This document shows, piece after piece, positions 17,538 through 25,701 of a stretch of DNA of 64,000 bases (position 1 is its first letter; every line of letters starts with the position of its first letter). Made by a program: the position numbers and the translations under genes. The notes under the pieces were generated by a model. The model saw nothing but the letters and a program-made list of their open reading frames with translations, was not told the DNA's origin and ran no database searches. Location: positions 1 to 64,000 of the forward strand of contig JAHUUM010000006.1 of NCBI GenBank assembly GCA_019218445.1, written 5' to 3'. Source of the stretch: Weeksellaceae bacterium TAE3-ERU29 (GTDB lineage: Bacteria > Bacteroidota > Bacteroidia > Flavobacteriales > Weeksellaceae).

Positions 17538-20500
17538 ATGAAACAATTATATTTATTTTTACTCTTGACGGCAAACATGGCTTTTGCCCAATTGCAACCT
17601 TTTACAATAGACGTAACGGCAACACCCGAAACCTGTAACCGTAACGGTGGACTTAGCTGGACGGTAAATGACAAAACAGCGGGTTCTACCATTACTTACT
17701 CTATCTATAAATTACCTAACCAGAGTACAGCAATTGCTACAACAGACCAAACTCAGATTACTGGATTAGAAGCCGGGAGCTATAAAATAGTAGCTACCCA
17801 AACTAAAAATAATAATACTAATAATACTAGTGAAACGGTAACCATTGCAGATAATACAATTCCTGTATTATATAATATAAGTAATATTATAGATGAGTTT
17901 TGTGGAAACGATGGAAAGGTTACAATAAATGTAACAAGTGGAACGGCTCCTTATGAATATCAACTTTTAGCAGCTGACAATACAGTACTCACTACCCAAA
18001 CATCTCCCACCTTTACCGGATTAGCTGCCGGAACTTATAAAGTACGAGTAAATGATGCTTGTGGAATAGGGGTAGTTAAAGATGTAATTATAAAAAGTGT
18101 TACTTTAAGAAACTTTTCTTATAACTATGCAAACAGAGATCGTACTTGTGAAAGGTACATTAATCTTTATGAAGGCTTTAATGGTAATATCGAGGGGCAT
18201 ACCATTACCCATAAAATCTCCTATACTAATCCTAACACAGGTGCTTTAATCGAAAAAGAAAAAACAACCACTATAACAAGTACAACTCCTGGTTATGGTA
18301 TTAATAACGGTAATAGTTATTTTTTCGGTAGAATTGATTTAGACGAGCACTTCCCCGGACAAACAATTACTTACACTTACACTATTACTTATGATGATTG
18401 CGGAACTCAAAAAACCGGCACATTTGATGCTTTAAATATAGGCTATGAAACAGAAATAGACGGTTACCGAAGAGGGTCTAGAGATCAATGTGGTTTTTCT
18501 CGTAGTATGATAATAAATTTAAGAAAGGTGGATAACCATTATGCTTTTGATCTTACTGACATTCAATTCACAACCATGCCATCAGGAGTGACTCAAAATG
18601 ATCTTACCGCAAAATTAGGTAACGATGGGGATCTTTATATCTCTTCTACCGCAAATGACCTACCGGATGGTTTATATGAAGGTACACTTACTATTTGTAA
18701 TGGGCATACCTTACCTTTTTCTTTTAATTATACAAAAAATCGAATTATTAGCAATCCTAACTATGCTCTAAATATCACTTCACAGACCAATGTTTGTGGC
18801 AGTAAAGTAGCTTCATATCAGGTAAGTCCATACTATAGTAATAATGTTGAATTTATTGATTTACCTGCCGGCTCTAACTATAAAATAAATTCTAATACCA
18901 CAGGATTATTGTTCAATGTACCTCCAGGAGTATATCATGCTCGTTTTACAGATAGCTGTACAGGCCAACAAGTACCTGTAGAATTTACAATCAACGAATA
19001 TGCTGAACACCCAAATGATGAAGATGTAAATATTTTACCTCTCTGTAGCGGATTTAATTTAAGATTGAATACTAATTATTTTGACCCTAATACCGCTCTT
19101 TTTGTTTACATGTTACAAATTTATGATAACGCATTGGGAGGATGGACAACACCGATAGCAAGAAATAACCGTGTAGCATTTGATCCAAATAATCCTACAA
19201 CAGCTGATAATCATGGACTTTATCTAAGGGAAAATCAATTAGAAGAATTGATTAATAAAGCAAACATGATTTTTGACGGGAAATTTAGAATAATACGAGT
19301 TAATAGGACGAATGTTTATGAGAATTATCAATCTGGGCGATATAATAAGGCATGTTTTAATGTTATAAAAGAATTTGAGCATTATTCCACTATTACTATT
19401 GCAAATATCAATTCTTGGTTGTGTACAGACGGTACCTACAATGTAGGAGTTGGTGTAAAAGGGGTGGGAAACTATACCTATCAAATTGTACAAGATAGAA
19501 ACTCTACAGACGCGGGAAATATACTTGTTGATAATGGTACTAATCCTTTGTTTACTAATTTAGCGCCGGGTACTTACCTATTCCGTGTAATAGATGATTG
19601 TGGTAACTTCTCTACTACGGAATATGACATTACTACTTTGGGAGCACCACAAATCCGTACGGTTGCAGATTGTGCTACACAAGAATTACGTTTTGTAGTG
19701 GATGGTGTAAATTATCTAAATTTTAAGTGGTATAAAGAAGGTGAAGAAAGTACTATTTTAAGTACAAGTAATGAATTAAACTTAGGTAACTTTACTCCAG
19801 CTAAAGCAGGAACCTATAAATTACATTTAACATCGCCTATCACTACCGCTTGTGTAAATGAAGTATTGAGCGTAAAAGTATCAGAAGACCCTTTCAATAC
19901 ACCGCATGCCGGTAAAAATAGCACACACACCATCTGTGGAGATGCACCGGTAAGATTAAGCGATTACTTACAAGAGGCAAACCCTGGAGAAGGAGTAGAC
20001 AGCTATGGTGTTTGGCAAAGAGTAAATACAGCAAATGATGCCGGTGCTTTAGTGGGTGATCAATGGTTTGCTAACTTGGCTACACCGGGTCTCTATGAAT
20101 TCAATTATGTTGTAGAGGGTCTATGTTCGGGGCAAGATGTGGCAACCATCACTTTAGATACACGTGATTTAATAGCACCTACCGTAACTCAATGCCCGTC
20201 AGATGTCACTGCTTTCTCTACGAATGATATTAACGCAGTGGCTACTTGGAACACGCCAGCTTTTGACGATAATTGTAAAGTATACGTAACCAGTACTCAC
20301 CAACCGGGAGAAACATTCCCTATGGGAAATACAACGGTTACCTATACTGCAGAAGACAGAGGTGGAAACACAGCTAATTGTACTTTTAACGTAATTGTAA
20401 AACGTTTTACTTGTGCCAAAAAGCCAAATACAGGAGCTCCACAAGGAAATGTAAAAGTAGGAATATCCAACTTAAACCGTACAACGCAAACTACGGAATG

Positions 20501-20723
20501 GATTAATAGTTACAACGATGGTTGGATTGCGATGGAATCTAAAACCAAAGGTTTTGTAATTACCCGAGCCGATGATGTAAATCATCCGGAAACGGCAATT
20601 GAAAATCCGGTAGAAGGTATGATTGTTTTTGATATTGATGAAAACTGTATCAAATTATACGATGGAACTAAGTGGGCATGTGTCGCACAAGGATGTAATG
20701 ATGATAATGCATCTAATCCATAA
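17538..20723 (+). CDS. Cassette B large adhesin-like protein
   Basis: A 1,061-residue paralogue of the cassette A large protein. The start is ATG 17538, which gives the signal peptide MKQLYLFLLLTANMAFA. An in-frame extension back to 17451 lies inside the small gene and is rejected. SprB-like units (SGTAPYEYQ, LAAGTYKVRVNDACG) are followed by a core diverged from A and C. Then come the shared region from about WYKEGEESTIL onwards, the HYR domain (PTVTQCPSDVTAF) and the LYDGTKWACV end. From about 19729 to the terminator its DNA is nearly identical to cassette C. Predicted surface adhesin, co-expressed with its small partner. Confidence 0.82.
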   Translation: MKQLYLFLLLTANMAFAQLQPFTIDVTATPETCNRNGGLSWTVNDKTAGSTITYSIYKLPNQSTAIATTDQTQITGLEAGSYKIVATQTKNNNTNNTSETVTIADNTIPVLYNISNIIDEFCGNDGKVTINVTSGTAPYEYQLLAADNTVLTTQTSPTFTGLAAGTYKVRVNDACGIGVVKDVIIKSVTLRNFSYNYANRDRTCERYINLYEGFNGNIEGHTITHKISYTNPNTGALIEKEKTTTITSTTPGYGINNGNSYFFGRIDLDEHFPGQTITYTYTITYDDCGTQKTGTFDALNIGYETEIDGYRRGSRDQCGFSRSMIINLRKVDNHYAFDLTDIQFTTMPSGVTQNDLTAKLGNDGDLYISSTANDLPDGLYEGTLTICNGHTLPFSFNYTKNRIISNPNYALNITSQTNVCGSKVASYQVSPYYSNNVEFIDLPAGSNYKINSNTTGLLFNVPPGVYHARFTDSCTGQQVPVEFTINEYAEHPNDEDVNILPLCSGFNLRLNTNYFDPNTALFVYMLQIYDNALGGWTTPIARNNRVAFDPNNPTTADNHGLYLRENQLEELINKANMIFDGKFRIIRVNRTNVYENYQSGRYNKACFNVIKEFEHYSTITIANINSWLCTDGTYNVGVGVKGVGNYTYQIVQDRNSTDAGNILVDNGTNPLFTNLAPGTYLFRVIDDCGNFSTTEYDITTLGAPQIRTVADCATQELRFVVDGVNYLNFKWYKEGEESTILSTSNELNLGNFTPAKAGTYKLHLTSPITTACVNEVLSVKVSEDPFNTPHAGKNSTHTICGDAPVRLSDYLQEANPGEGVDSYGVWQRVNTANDAGALVGDQWFANLATPGLYEFNYVVEGLCSGQDVATITLDTRDLIAPTVTQCPSDVTAFSTNDINAVATWNTPAFDDNCKVYVTSTHQPGETFPMGNTTVTYTAEDRGGNTANCTFNVIVKRFTCAKKPNTGAPQGNVKVGISNLNRTTQTTEWINSYNDGWIAMESKTKGFVITRADDVNHPETAIENPVEGMIVFDIDENCIKLYDGTKWACVAQGCNDDNASNP

Positions 20724-20744
20724 GATTTTTAAATATTAATTAAC

Positions 20745-20780
20745 AAACCCCGTTTCAATTTACTTGAAACGGGGTTTTTC
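20745..20780 (+). terminator. Terminator of cassette B
   Basis: A 14-bp perfect stem, AAACCCCGTTTCAA (20745-20758) with TTGAAACGGGGTTT (20764-20777), then T and C. Cassette C ends with the same stem and the same preceding sequence. Confidence 0.88.
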
Positions 20781-20831
20781 TTTAAAATAGATTTTTTTGA
20801 CCGATATGATTCATTCTGAACTAATTATTTA

Positions 20832-20839
20832 TATATTTG
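20832..20839 (+). promoter_or_regulatory. Promoter of surface cassette C
   Basis: TATATTTG followed by CAATCTTACATTTA, matching the cassette B promoter region. It lies 24 bases before the ATG at 20863, so upstream in-frame codons are not used. Confidence 0.6.
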
Positions 20840-20862
20840 CAATCTTACATTTATTGATAAAT

Positions 20863-21390
20863 ATGAAAAAACATTTATTCCTTCTTCTTTCATTAAGCCT
20901 TGGGTTCGCAAGTGCCCAAGTAGCTATTGGAAAAGAAAACACACACAGTTCTGCCTTACTTGAATTTGAACAAAATAACGGAAAAGGTATTATTTTACCT
21001 ACCACTACCGGAACTCCTACAGAAGTGGGAGCCATTACCTTTAATGTAACTGATGGTATAATTTATTATACCGATAAAAATTCAACACCCGTTGCCCTTA
21101 GTGGACAATCGGAACAAAAAGGAAAACCACGTACTTTAGACCCATTAGTAGCAGAAAACCCAGAAGAGCCTCAAGGGGTGATTATTGGTGCTCAAACCAG
21201 TAATGCCGAGGGGGTATTAATATTAGAATCTAATAACAAAGCATTGGTTTTACCACACGTAAACGACCCTGTAACTAATATGCCATCTCCCGAGCCGGGA
21301 ACTATTTGCTATGATACTGCCAGCAAATCTATTGCCGTATTTGACGGTACCAACTGGTACTTTTGGAATCATATTAAAACGAATAACTAA
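20863..21390 (+). CDS. Cassette C small surface protein
   Basis: A 175-residue exported paralogue with signal peptide MKKHLFLLLSLSLGFASA. It is almost identical to the cassette A small protein, including the SEQKGKPRTLDPL stretch that differs in cassette B. ATG 20863 is chosen over an in-frame extension to 20797 because the extension crosses the promoter and lacks the signal peptide at its N-terminus. The stop lies six bases before the large gene, as in cassette A. Confidence 0.8.
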   Translation: MKKHLFLLLSLSLGFASAQVAIGKENTHSSALLEFEQNNGKGIILPTTTGTPTEVGAITFNVTDGIIYYTDKNSTPVALSGQSEQKGKPRTLDPLVAENPEEPQGVIIGAQTSNAEGVLILESNNKALVLPHVNDPVTNMPSPEPGTICYDTASKSIAVFDGTNWYFWNHIKTNN

Positions 21391-21396
21391 AACAAA

Positions 21397-24300
21397 ATGA
21401 AATATTTATATTTACTCCTTTTATTAGGGGCTAACTTGGCTTTTGCCCAATTACAACCTTTTACCATTAACGTAACAGCTATACCTGAAACTTGTGACAA
21501 CAACGGTGAGTTAAATTGGACTACAGAAGGAACAACTCCTGGTTCCACTATCATCTATTCAATTTATAAACTGCCCAATGAATCTACGGCTATTGCTACT
21601 ACAGACAAAACGAAGATAGAAGGCTTAGATTCAGGAGATTACAAAATTACAGCTACTCAAACAAAGAGAAATGAGATTAATCATTTTACGGCAACAGCTA
21701 GCATTTCAGACGAGACTATACCGATACAATTTTCTATTAAAGATATTAGAAACGTATTTTGTGGCAATGATGGTAGCTTTAATGTAAATGTTTCTTCTGG
21801 GACACCACCCTATACGTATCAACTTTTAAACGACAATAATGAGGTTACATACAGCCAAAACGATCCGCAATTTACGGGGCTTGTAAAGGGGCAATACAAA
21901 GTACGAGTAAGAGATGCTTGTGGTATTGGTAGCGTTAAAACGGTAAACCTGGATTTAATAGACCCCGAACCAAGGCTAACAAGGGTTACTTTAGATCAAT
22001 CTGATCTTGCTGATCTTGGATGTAATAGATACATAAAATTCTATGAAGTTTTTAACCAAAGTGGTTTCGAAAAAGAATTCTTTTTCGAAATACGTTATAC
22101 CCATCCAAACACTGGGGAAGAAATCGTGGTAAAGGAGAGCACGCAAAATTCAGGTAACAATAGCAATACTGATAAGTATGCTAAAAAAATAAATATAGAA
22201 ACCTTTCCGGGAGAGACTATTACTTATAGCTGGAAAATAACTGATAAATGTGGGACAGTACGTACCGGTAGCTTTAAGGCTTTTAATAAGTATTACGACA
22301 GAAAGATAAATTTTATGAGGAATGTAACATCTTCCCAAAACTGCGGACACTCCTATGGTTTTAAGATCAACACAACAGAATTACAAACCCCTACCGCTAG
22401 TCGATTAACCGATATAACATTTACTGAAGTTCCAGAGGGGGTGGAAAAAAGCAACATTCCAACTTCAAATCCCCATCCTTATAATGAGTACATTATTGGC
22501 TCCAATTATAAAACTTTAGTCCCAGGTATCTATAAAGGGAACATTAGTGTATGCGGTGGAAAACAAACTATTCCTTTTGAATACAATTATCAGCCTTCTA
22601 CAGAGATGGTAAGTACGCATTCTCGTGTAGAGGGCCCTTATGCTAAAAGAAATAGCTGTGGGTATACCTATCAATATATTATTTTTAGGAATACAGGAGG
22701 AATAAAAAGCATTAACTTATTAAACCCACCCACGACAGGTAATATAAGGTCTAATCCAAATGGTAAGGATTTTTCAAAGGTAGACTTGTATGATTTTCCT
22801 GCGGGCACCTATCAGTTTGAGATATTCGACAATTGTGGAAATTCTGACACTTTAAACGTTACTGTAGATGCTATTCCCGAGGTGATTCCTGGTGTTATCA
22901 ATGTAGAACGCGTATGTGGTGGCTTCAATATTTTGGGGGTACAGAATGCAAAAAATGTTGATATACTTCTTGCTTATCGCAAACTGCAAATATATGATGA
23001 AGAATTGGGGGGATGGACAACGCCAAAAACCAATATATCCCGTCAAATCCATGAAATAGATAGTGCTTACGTTGATCCTCATAAAGCTTTTGATTTAGAT
23101 TATGACTATTCTCTAGGTCTGAATTTAAATACACGTTCAGACATTCAATTTGAAGGGCGTTTTCGTTTAATAGAATTATATGAAACTAAAAAGTATAATC
23201 CTGAGACAAATAAAGAATATTTTTATTATTGCTATGAAGTTTTAGAAGAATTTGAGTACAGTAATCAACCCATACTTAATAATATCTACTCTTTCGAGTG
23301 TACAGACGGCACATATAACGTAGGCCTCAGTGCCAAAGGTGGCGTAACACCTTATACCTATCAAATTGTAAAAGACCCTAATTCTACTGATGATGATAAT
23401 ATAACCATAAACAATGGCAGTAACCAACTCTTTACCAATTTAGCACCTGGTAAATATTACTTTAGGGTGTTAGACGATTGTGGGAACTTCATAACCACAG
23501 AATATGACATTGTAACCCTGGGGACACCGCAAATCCGTACCGTTACCAATTGTGATACCAAAGAACTGAAATTTATATTAGATGGTGTAGACTACCTAAA
23601 CTTTAAGTGGTATAAAGAAGGTGAAGAAAGTACTATTTTAAGTACAAGTAATGAATTAAACTTAAGTAACTTTACTCCAGCTAAAGCAGGAACCTATAAA
23701 TTACATTTAACATCGCCTATCACTACAGCTTGTGTAAATGAAGTATTGAGCGTAAAAGTCTCGGAAGACCCTTTCAATACACCGCATGCCGGTAAAAATA
23801 GTACACATACCATCTGTGGAGATGCACCGGTAAGATTAAGCGATTACTTACAAGAGGCAAATCCGGGAGAAGGAGTAGACAGCTATGGTGTTTGGCAAAG
23901 AGTAAATACAGCAAATGATGCTGGTGCCTTGGTAGGTGATCAATGGTTTGCTAACTTAGCTACACCGGGTCTCTATGAATTCAATTATGTTGTAGACGGA
24001 TTATGTTCAGGACAAGATGTGGCAACCATCACTTTAGATACACGTGATTTAGTAGCACCTACCGTAACTCAATGCCCGTCAGATGTCACTGCTTTCTCTA
24101 CGAATGATATTAACGCAGTGGCTACTTGGAACACGCCAACTTTTGACGATAATTGTAAAGTATATGTAACCAGTACTCACCAACCGGGAGAAACATTCCC
24201 TATGGGAAATACAACGGTTACCTATACCGCGGAAGACAGAGGTGGAAACACAGCTAATTGTACTTTTAACGTAATTGTAAAACGTTTTACTTGTGCCAAA

Positions 24301-24603
24301 AAGCCAAATACAGGAGCTCCACAAGGAAATGTAAAAGTGGGTATATCCAACTTAAACCGTACCACGCAAACCAACCAGTGGATCAATAGCTACAACGATG
24401 GATGGATTGCGATGGAATCTAAAACTAAAGGTTTTGTAATTACCCGAGCCGATGATGTAAATCATCCGGAAACGGCAATTGAAAATCCGGTAGAAGGTAT
24501 GATTGTTTTTGATATTGATGAAAACTGTATCAAATTATACGATGGAACTAAGTGGGCATGTGTCGCACAAGGATGTAATGATGATAATGCATCTAATCCA
24601 TAA
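21397..24603 (+). CDS. Cassette C large adhesin-like protein
   Basis: A 1,068-residue exported paralogue. Its first ~27 codons and leader are virtually identical to cassette A. The core (about 30-735) is its own version, with SprB-like units such as SSGTPPYTYQLL and KGQYKVRVRDACG. From about 23606 to the end it is nearly identical to cassette B, with HYR domain and LYDGTKWACV end. By eye the core uses noticeably more G/C-ending codons than its flanks or the A core, which suggests a donor with different composition. A short tract near 24336-24412 (protein TNQWINSYN instead of TTEWINSYN) also differs from both paralogues inside otherwise identical sequence. Function inferred as for cassette A. 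Confidence 0.82.
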   Translation: MKYLYLLLLLGANLAFAQLQPFTINVTAIPETCDNNGELNWTTEGTTPGSTIIYSIYKLPNESTAIATTDKTKIEGLDSGDYKITATQTKRNEINHFTATASISDETIPIQFSIKDIRNVFCGNDGSFNVNVSSGTPPYTYQLLNDNNEVTYSQNDPQFTGLVKGQYKVRVRDACGIGSVKTVNLDLIDPEPRLTRVTLDQSDLADLGCNRYIKFYEVFNQSGFEKEFFFEIRYTHPNTGEEIVVKESTQNSGNNSNTDKYAKKINIETFPGETITYSWKITDKCGTVRTGSFKAFNKYYDRKINFMRNVTSSQNCGHSYGFKINTTELQTPTASRLTDITFTEVPEGVEKSNIPTSNPHPYNEYIIGSNYKTLVPGIYKGNISVCGGKQTIPFEYNYQPSTEMVSTHSRVEGPYAKRNSCGYTYQYIIFRNTGGIKSINLLNPPTTGNIRSNPNGKDFSKVDLYDFPAGTYQFEIFDNCGNSDTLNVTVDAIPEVIPGVINVERVCGGFNILGVQNAKNVDILLAYRKLQIYDEELGGWTTPKTNISRQIHEIDSAYVDPHKAFDLDYDYSLGLNLNTRSDIQFEGRFRLIELYETKKYNPETNKEYFYYCYEVLEEFEYSNQPILNNIYSFECTDGTYNVGLSAKGGVTPYTYQIVKDPNSTDDDNITINNGSNQLFTNLAPGKYYFRVLDDCGNFITTEYDIVTLGTPQIRTVTNCDTKELKFILDGVDYLNFKWYKEGEESTILSTSNELNLSNFTPAKAGTYKLHLTSPITTACVNEVLSVKVSEDPFNTPHAGKNSTHTICGDAPVRLSDYLQEANPGEGVDSYGVWQRVNTANDAGALVGDQWFANLATPGLYEFNYVVDGLCSGQDVATITLDTRDLVAPTVTQCPSDVTAFSTNDINAVATWNTPTFDDNCKVYVTSTHQPGETFPMGNTTVTYTAEDRGGNTANCTFNVIVKRFTCAKKPNTGAPQGNVKVGISNLNRTTQTNQWINSYNDGWIAMESKTKGFVITRADDVNHPETAIENPVEGMIVFDIDENCIKLYDGTKWACVAQGCNDDNASNP

Positions 24604-24624
24604 GATTTTTAAATATTAATTAAC

Positions 24625-24657
24625 AAACCCCGTTTCAAGTAAATTGAAACGGGGTTT
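24625..24657 (+). terminator. Terminator of cassette C
   Basis: Stem AAACCCCGTTTCAA (24625-24638) with TTGAAACGGGGTTT (24644-24657). The 3' untranslated sequence before it is the same as in cassette B. Confidence 0.85.
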
Positions 24658-24719
24658 TATGTTTTTGGAAATATGGTCTAATTTTCTGTATATTTACTTC
24701 CCTCACTAAATATTTCATT

Positions 24720-25691
24720 TTGCGATTTACGATTTTCACTATACTTTTTTCCATTTTATTTTCTTGTCATCCAACACAAGAAAAACCAAAACATACCTTT
24801 TATTATTGGCGAACTGAATTTAACTTGTCGCCTAAAGAACAAAAAGCCTTACAAAAAACCGATTCCGATAAATTATATGTTCGTTTTTTTGATGTAGATA
24901 GATTAAACAATGGTTTTACGCCGATTGGTGTAATCAATCGGTCAGACGAAACACCAATTGGAAAAGAAATTGTACCCGTCATTTTTATTGTCAATCGGGT
25001 ATGGAAAGGAATTTCTAAGGCAGAAATCCAACTTTTAGCACAAAAAATTTCTCAACTTACACAAATTACGGCACAGCAAAATCATTTTGGAGAGTGGCAC
25101 GAATTACAAATTGACAGTGACTGGACAAACTCTACCCAAAAAGAATATTTTCACTTTTTAGAAGTGCTGAAAGAAATCAGTGGTAAAAACATTACGTGTA
25201 CCATTCGGTTACATCAAGTGAAAGACAAAGAAAAGACAGGTATTCCGCCTGTAAACAAAGGTTATCTCATGTGCTACGCCACCGGTTCTCCTTTGGAAAA
25301 CAGCAATAAAAACTCCATTTTGGATGTTCAACTTTTAAAAAATTATTTGGCTCAGTTGGAAAACTATCCTTTAAAAATGGACATGGCTTTTCCTATTTAT
25401 TCGTGGGGAATTATTACAAACCACCTCGGTAAAAAGCGATTAATTAATGCCGTAACTCAACAAGAATTACAAGATAATCCTAATTTTAAATCCGTTGATA
25501 AAAACACGTTCAAAGTAATGAATGAAGGATTTTATTACGGCATTTACATGAGTCCTAATTTTACTATTAAAGTAGAAGAGATTTCACCGGAAACATTACA
25601 AAACTGTTTAGACTTCATACAAACCAAACGTTCTGATTTTGAATTGATTTATTATCATTTGGATGAACGTTTTATCAAAAAAATTATCTAA
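24720..25691 (+). CDS. Predicted lipoprotein, unrecognised family
   Basis: About 323 residues with a lipoprotein-type N-terminus (MRFTIFTILFSILFSCHPTQ, Cys at 16). The start appears to be TTG at 24720; no ATG gives a signal peptide. Stretches such as KLYVRFFDVDR, QIDSDWTNSTQKEYFHFLEVLK, MDMAFPIYSWG and YGIYMSPNF suggest an alternating alpha/beta barrel with acidic residues on strand ends, as in glycoside hydrolase-like proteins, but I cannot name a family. It precedes the next gene by ten bases and is surely co-transcribed with it. A weak -7-like TATATTTA lies upstream near 24688. Confidence 0.7.
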   Translation: MRFTIFTILFSILFSCHPTQEKPKHTFYYWRTEFNLSPKEQKALQKTDSDKLYVRFFDVDRLNNGFTPIGVINRSDETPIGKEIVPVIFIVNRVWKGISKAEIQLLAQKISQLTQITAQQNHFGEWHELQIDSDWTNSTQKEYFHFLEVLKEISGKNITCTIRLHQVKDKEKTGIPPVNKGYLMCYATGSPLENSNKNSILDVQLLKNYLAQLENYPLKMDMAFPIYSWGIITNHLGKKRLINAVTQQELQDNPNFKSVDKNTFKVMNEGFYYGIYMSPNFTIKVEEISPETLQNCLDFIQTKRSDFELIYYHLDERFIKKII

Positions 25692-25701
25692 ATTCGTATG
25701 T

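Noticed and set aside
13149-24603. Diversity-generating retroelement as the source of core variation
   Set aside because: No reverse transcriptase, template repeat or accessory gene is in the window, the variation is spread over ~2 kb rather than a short C-terminal repeat, and it is not limited to adenine positions.
13683-24603. Calling the large proteins SprB gliding adhesins
   Set aside because: They share SprB-like repeat units, but they are far shorter than SprB, lack a recognisable type IX sorting domain and have no gliding genes nearby.
13114-24657. Invertible (site-specific recombinase) switch for the cassettes
   Set aside because: All three cassettes have the same orientation with their own promoters, and no recombinase gene or inverted recombination sites are seen nearby.
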